DNA of 64,000 nucleotides, taken from NCBI GenBank assembly GCA_022495005.1, contig JAGYXB010001997.1:1-64000 (forward strand), written 5' to 3'. The translations under genes were made by a program, and so were the position numbers. Origin of the DNA: Rhyacophila brunnea. Lineage: Eukaryota; Arthropoda; Insecta; Trichoptera; Rhyacophilidae. Shown here piece after piece: positions 61,601 to 64,000 of the stretch; within the stretch, counting starts at the first letter, position 1; each line of letters starts with the position of its first letter. The notes under the pieces were generated by a model. It was not told the DNA's origin. It was given only the letters and a program-made list of their open reading frames with translations, and did not search any database.

Positions 61601-64000
61601 ACAAGTAGTCTAGAAAACAAATACGTATAAATGAAAAAATGTGCACAATTTTGTCATATCGCCCAAAATAAACCAAAACTATTATGATTTGGTTAGGCAG
61701 GGTAAATTGTAGTCTTAGTTCAATAAAAACAAATATGTATGACTAAAAAAGTTTAATGTGCACTATTTATGGCAAATCTTAACAGCCTACCTCCACCCTT
61801 CGCTACTGATGTCTAGTCACATTACACAATATGATCTTCAATATATCGTATTTCAGTTAATATACCTTTCATCTAATTCATAATTATCTCGATATTTTGC
61901 AAAACCTGTATTCCTATTTTAAATTCCTGTAATAACGTGAAAATAGTACGGTAACTCAATGCAACAACCACAGGATAGAACAGAATTTATTAGCACAGTA
62001 AGAAAATGGTTAATGTTATTTACAATGTATATTTTGTGTTTTTAATTTTCAGAGAAACCGTAGATATGTTTGACTACCTAACTGTCGATATTAAAGAACC
62101 ATTCCTTCGCCCCGAATTAGTTGTACGCTTGACCACCATGCTGAATTTTAATCTCCAACAAATATGCGGTCCAAAATGCAAAAACCTAAAGGTACAACAA
62201 TTTAATATTTTCATATTCAAATAATAATAACACGGCAACAAAGTATTAATGTAATGCATATTCTATCAGAGAAATCTATTTCCTCTTACCTTTATTTAAA
62301 AAAAATATCTTCAATCTATTTGTGTCAATGGTTAGCACTCTTGGCTTGGATCCACGGGCCGTGGGTTCAAACCCCACAGTTGGGTAAAAAAAATACATGT
62401 TTCTGTTTCAAACAAAACGTGTTTGAAATGTAGTCAAGTATTTAGTCAACAGAAATGTCATGAAGTGTCTTAATTTAGAGAGGGTGTGCGAAAGAAATAT
62501 GGTAGTAAGTCTGAAATGTTACTTAAATATACCAAATTACAGTAAAACCTCGTTAGTAAGAACACTGTAATTTGAAATTCGCCGTAATTTGAAATTTTCC
62601 CGAAAAAAAAGTCCCTTGAACATTATTTTCATATAAAACCATACCTTTAATTCGAATTTCGTAATTCGAAATGATTTCAAGAGTCCCTTGCATACAAAAA
62701 TATTCAATAAATCGTAATAAAGTACACTATTTCATGAGCCAGTCATTGAAAATTGTGACAGACTTTTCTTAAAAAATCAAAAATTACTTATTTTAAGAAG
62801 GTAATAAAAATAATCCTGACATTTTATGACCCAATTTGGTCAGACATCATGATCGGAAACAAAATTAATGAAAATAAAAAAAAATAAAATTTTAATTTTT
62901 TATATTTTCTCCCCATACATTTCATATTTCCTAATTCGAATTTTTTTTCGATTTTCGGTCCCATGGAATTCGTATTAATGAGGTTTTACTGTAATCATAT
63001 TGCATAAATGAGGAAAGGAATGACTCAAATTGACGCTGTTGAATTATGTAGTAGTTTCCATGTAAAGTTGTCCAAACCTTTAATTTTCTTTTGAGTCTCC
63101 TAAAATGTAGCGATTTTTAACTAATTACTATTGTAAATTTAAATGCGTGAGTATGCCATTTCTACAATATATTTTAAACTTGGATTGATTAACAAAATGA
63201 AATGATTAACAAATTATTACTGTTTCACTTAACAGTGGTTGTCGCCGTAAAGGTATTCAGACGATTGAAACTGACTATTTTCAAAACAGCTTCATTTCCT
63301 TGTACTCATATAAACACGCCACACTTCCACTCTATTATTTATTTTTATCTATGGCCTTAATACTATATTTTCAAAAGACTTCTTGTTATAGGCAAAACTC
63401 AATATGGCAAATCAAACTTTTTTTAATGAATTTTGTATTATTTTCTTGCAGGTAAAACGTCCAGAGAAGTATGGCTGGGATCCCCGAAGGTTATTAAGTC
63501 AGCTCGTTGATATTTATTTGCATCTTGATTGCCCAGAGTTTGCTTCAGCATTAGCAGCAGACGAAGTGAGTATTGCGATTAAAGCTGTGACTATTTATTG
63601 AGATGCACATCGCGTACTGTCAAGCTGTCACGGCGACAAATTTTGTCTATTGTTTCGTCATTTTGCAGAATATTTTGAACGATCATCATCTCAGTAAATT
63701 CGATGTTGGAGTGAGTAATGAGTGCTGACTCTAATGTTGTATTAGTATTTTTAATTATTATTCATTATTCATGCTGATTTCAATTAATTTTAACAGTTTG
63801 CATTACATGTGCGTACGTTATAATTACTTCCGATATTACATCCATAGATAATATTTTGAACAGAACCCAACCTGCAGACCATAGATAAGGCTTTAAAAAA
63901 TTGACTACCATTTTATAAAACAAAGTTTACAATCTATTTTGTGTCACAACAGCACCACCATAATAAAAATGAGGTGTTATTAATAATTATTATTTCAGAC
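46582..64000 (+). CDS. UBE4B: Ubiquitin conjugation factor E4 B (UBE4B/Ufd2), 5' part, 12 exons
   Basis: The exons are 46582-46605, 46796-47485, 50101-50245, 51081-52148, 53060-53233, 55561-55681, 56678-56809, 57737-57967, 58926-59213, 60497-60790, 62053-62191 and 63452-63565. They join in phase to 1140 codons. The protein opens [17 protein letters not shown], close to human UBE4B, then has a long low-complexity N-terminal region and the Ufd2 core (from about residue 560), with [44 protein letters not shown] and [20 protein letters not shown]. The U-box that binds E2 enzymes should follow outside the window. Ufd2 proteins lengthen ubiquitin chains on substrates and work with Cdc48/p97. The frame is open throughout, with no sign of decay. 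Confidence 0.95.
46796..47485 (+). CDS. UBE4B: UBE4B exon 2 (low-complexity N-terminal region)
   Basis: The acceptor is TCTATTTCAG. The exon encodes residues 9-238: [20 protein letters not shown], then Ala/Pro/Glu-rich and Ser-rich stretches, ending SGTETMD like the human SGIENMEVDE segment. The first 240 bases are very GC-rich. Confidence 0.9.
47826..48386. mobile_element. hAT MITE, UBE4B intron 2
   Basis: CAGTAGCGGCTCGT and ACGAACCGCCACTG are inverted ends, with perfect 8-bp duplications GTTAAAAC at 47818-47825 and 48387-48394. GGGGGTGCTGC occurs near both ends. The open frame inside is short and not recognised. Confidence 0.85.
48724..49081. mobile_element. hAT MITE, second in UBE4B intron 2
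   Basis: CAGTGACGTCCCTAG and CACAGGACGTCACTG are the ends, flanked by AGGTTAGG (48716-48723) and AGTTTAGG (49082-49089), an 8-bp duplication with one mismatch. Confidence 0.75.
49480..49710 (+). pseudogene. hAT transposase C-terminal relic
   Basis: A plus-strand reading near 49590-49640 gives [18 protein letters not shown], the E.xFS..G block of the hAT dimerisation region, then a stop, then [12 protein letters not shown], like the KR.RL motif that follows it. The frame is broken and the upstream part is missing. Confidence 0.5.
50101..50245 (+). CDS. UBE4B: UBE4B exon 3
   Basis: It encodes residues 239-287, VEECDVSGG through [20 protein letters not shown], matching the human VSEEQALQLVCKIFRVSW helix. 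The donor is GTGTGA, a weak but usable site. Confidence 0.85.
50246..51080 (+). other. UBE4B intron 3
   Basis: It contains a hAT end-like sequence (CAGCGATTCTCAAACTTTTTT near 50319) and, at about 50930-50975, a LINE fragment sharing GGTTCTAACGGAGTACAG with the LINE remnant at 57110-57560. No exon is seen. Confidence 0.6.
51081..52148 (+). CDS. UBE4B: UBE4B exon 4 (large GC-rich exon)
   Basis: It encodes residues 287-643. After [11 protein letters not shown] comes a Pro/Ala-rich stretch (about 350-400), then the start of the conserved core with [18 protein letters not shown], similar to human TTHQDEEVFKQIFIPILQG, and [20 protein letters not shown]. The true exon ends before GTCTTGCC at 52149, not at the later in-frame stop. 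Confidence 0.92.
52149..53059 (+). other. UBE4B intron 4
   Basis: A 0.9-kb AT-rich intron. A tRNA-like fragment lies near 52690-52745 (GAAGTTTGAATCCTG). Nothing else is recognised. Confidence 0.6.
53060..53233 (+). CDS. UBE4B: UBE4B exon 5
   Basis: It encodes [20 protein letters not shown] and [11 protein letters not shown], close to human. The donor could be GTCAGT at 53234 or GTAAAT at 53238; only the first keeps phase with exon 6. Confidence 0.88.
53234..55560 (+). other. UBE4B intron 5
   Basis: A 2.3-kb AT-rich intron. It holds the dispersed repeat at 54400-54650, a pogo-like end CAGTAAAGCCCTCATTATCC near 54769 and a possible pogo-like end near 53541 (CAGTGGAATCTTGATTTTAC). No exon is seen. 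Confidence 0.65.
54400..54650 (+). repeat. Dispersed repeat shared with TOR intron 3, copy 2
   Basis: It is collinear with 23255-23535, in the same orientation. A frame beginning ATGTCTCGGCAAAG gives an interrupted reading with [15 protein letters not shown], which resembles the start of a pogo/CENP-B-type DNA-binding helix. The other copy has a comparable reading ([11 protein letters not shown]), which strengthens the idea slightly. Confidence 0.5.
55561..55681 (+). CDS. UBE4B: UBE4B exon 6
   Basis: It encodes [20 protein letters not shown] then [20 protein letters not shown]. The LTLHAHH motif is shared with human UBE4B. The donor is GTAATT. Confidence 0.92.
55702..56510 (+). pseudogene. 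hAT transposon with truncated transposase, UBE4B intron 6
   Basis: The ends AGAGGCCGGATCATATGCA and TGCATATAATCCAGTCTCT are inverted, and AGTTATAA occurs immediately outside both (from 55693 and 56511), an 8-bp duplication. A plus-strand frame (about 55914-56240) reads [20 protein letters not shown] and continues, after a frame change near 56215, into [20 protein letters not shown], the hAT C-terminal dimerisation motif. The N-terminal half of the transposase is gone. Confidence 0.75.
56678..56809 (+). CDS. UBE4B: UBE4B exon 7
   Basis: It encodes [20 protein letters not shown] then [20 protein letters not shown], collinear with human RELNRTVEDLKNNESQW. It keeps phase 2 at both ends; the donor is GTGTGT. 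Confidence 0.9.
56810..57736 (+). other. UBE4B intron 7
   Basis: Most of this 0.9-kb intron is the minus-strand LINE remnant at 57110-57560. No exon is seen. Confidence 0.65.
57110..57560 (-). pseudogene. LINE reverse transcriptase C-terminal remnant
   Basis: On the minus strand [20 protein letters not shown] then [12 protein letters not shown] matches the FKYLGxxIxxDGxxxxEIxxRI segment after the catalytic core of non-LTR reverse transcriptases. The YXDD core is absent. A related fragment lies at 50930-50975. Confidence 0.6.
57737..57967 (+). CDS. UBE4B: UBE4B exon 8
   Basis: It encodes [37 protein letters not shown] and [19 protein letters not shown], clearly the Ufd2 core (human ALPEFYVEDVAEFLFF). 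The true exon ends before GTGAGT at 57968, just short of an in-frame TGA. Confidence 0.95.
57968..58925 (+). other. UBE4B intron 8
   Basis: Around 58264-58600 there are weak inverted matches (CCCGTTTACACGTG against TTTTACGTGTAAAC) that may mark an old TIR element. Nothing else is recognised. Confidence 0.5.
58926..59213 (+). CDS. UBE4B: UBE4B exon 9
   Basis: It encodes [40 protein letters not shown] and [20 protein letters not shown] up to KFTI. Very close to human. Confidence 0.95.
59214..60496 (+). other. UBE4B intron 9, with a pogo-like fragment
   Basis: CAGTAAAACCCCGTTAGTAA starts at 59412, followed by about 100 bp related to the copy at 62540, then AT-rich sequence. It looks like a diverged member of that family without a clear right end. 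Confidence 0.6.
60497..60790 (+). CDS. UBE4B: UBE4B exon 10
   Basis: It encodes [40 protein letters not shown] and [16 protein letters not shown], close to human [23 protein letters not shown]. Confidence 0.95.
60791..62052 (+). other. UBE4B intron 10
   Basis: It contains the truncated hAT foldback copy D at 61436-61808. The rest is AT-rich with no exon. Confidence 0.7.
61436..61808. mobile_element. hAT-type foldback family, truncated copy D
   Basis: It begins inside the left arm (TTAAGATCCGCCATAAATGG) and ends with an intact right end, CTCCACCCTTCGCTACTG. The left terminus is missing and the middle is rearranged, so no target duplication is expected. Confidence 0.75.
62053..62191 (+). CDS. 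UBE4B: UBE4B exon 11
   Basis: It encodes [40 protein letters not shown] and KCKNLK, nearly the same as human in the second half. Confidence 0.95.
62328..62387 (+). repeat. tRNA-like sequence (pseudo-tRNA or SINE head)
   Basis: GTCAATGGTTAGCACTCTTG followed by a T-arm-like GTGGGTTCAAACCCCAC resembles the D arm through T arm of a Gln/Glu-type tRNA. The 5' half of the acceptor stem does not pair with the 3' side and no 3' partner is found, so a functional tRNA gene is unlikely. Confidence 0.4.
62540..62991. mobile_element. pogo/Tc1-like MITE (CAGTAAAACCTCG family), copy 2
   Basis: The ends CAGTAAAACCTCGTTAGTAA and TTAATGAGGTTTTACTG are inverted and flanked by TA (62538-62539, 62992-62993). The body is the reverse complement of 9803-10259, including CATGAGCCAGTCATTGAAAA. 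Non-coding. Confidence 0.85.
63452..63565 (+). CDS. UBE4B: UBE4B exon 12
   Basis: It encodes [20 protein letters not shown] then [18 protein letters not shown], matching human ENPEKYGFEPKKLLDQLTD. The donor is GTGAGT, phase 0. The final intron ends at TTATTTCAG (63990-63998), so bases 63999-64000 probably begin exon 13. Confidence 0.95.

Larger units (their letters stand above)
62192..63451 (+). other. UBE4B intron 11, with a pogo-like MITE
   Basis: It contains a tRNA-like fragment (62328-62387) and the pogo-like element 62540-62991. No exon is seen. Confidence 0.7.

Noticed and set aside
62328..62387. Functional tRNA gene
   Set aside because: D-arm and T-arm boxes are present, but the acceptor stem halves do not pair; more likely a pseudo-tRNA or SINE head.
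1..64000. CRISPR array, operons, phage or bacterial system
   Set aside because: Spliced metazoan genes, AT-rich introns and eukaryotic transposons throughout; no regularly spaced repeats or prokaryotic gene layout.

Overview
The window is a piece of an animal nuclear genome, almost certainly an insect. Protein-coding sequence is cut by canonical GT-AG introns, introns and intergenic DNA are AT-rich, there are no operons or bacterial signals, and DNA transposon remnants are dense. A hemipteran source is my best guess from the AT-rich style and element mix, but the sequence does not fix the species.

Four genes can be assembled with all splice phases agreeing. (1) 5772-8969 (+): a small secreted, probably GPI-anchored Ly6/uPAR (three-finger) protein, 3 exons, 152 aa. 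(2) 15173-31502 (+): a complete TOR kinase (orthologue of human MTOR), 7 coding exons, 2439 aa, with HEAT repeats, FAT, FRB, PI3K-like kinase and FATC regions. (3) 38202-42074 (-): a complete cytidine deaminase, 2 exons, 150 aa; its first coding exon is only 46 bases. (4) 46582 to beyond the right edge (+): UBE4B/Ufd2, a ubiquitin chain-elongation (E4) ligase; 12 exons (1140 codons) are inside and the C-terminal U-box lies outside. The last two bases of the window probably begin exon 13. A small exon-like island at 9182-9262 may be the 3' end of a further transcript.

Layout: 1-5771 repeats only; 5772-8969 Ly6 gene; 8970-15172 repeats plus the orphan exon; 15173-32132 TOR; 32133-38201 repeats; 38202-42074 cytidine deaminase; 42075-46581 a SINE, a broken mariner and a Harbinger relic; 46582-64000 UBE4B with transposons in most large introns.

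Mobile DNA is the other main content. There are hAT elements with clear 8-bp target duplications, including a family with roughly 190-bp inverted arms; pogo-like elements with TIRs beginning CAGTAAAACCTCG and TA duplications; PIF/Harbinger-like palindromes (one with a TTA duplication) and a Harbinger transposase relic; a DD34D mariner with a frameshift and a missing 5' end; a tRNA-derived SINE family; LINE tails; and a 1.7-kb TIR element with subterminal repeats that I cannot place in a superfamily. The genes do not form one pathway: TOR controls growth and translation, cytidine deaminase salvages pyrimidines, and UBE4B extends ubiquitin chains. Human MTOR, UBE4B and CDA all lie on 1p36, so the grouping may be remnant ancient linkage.
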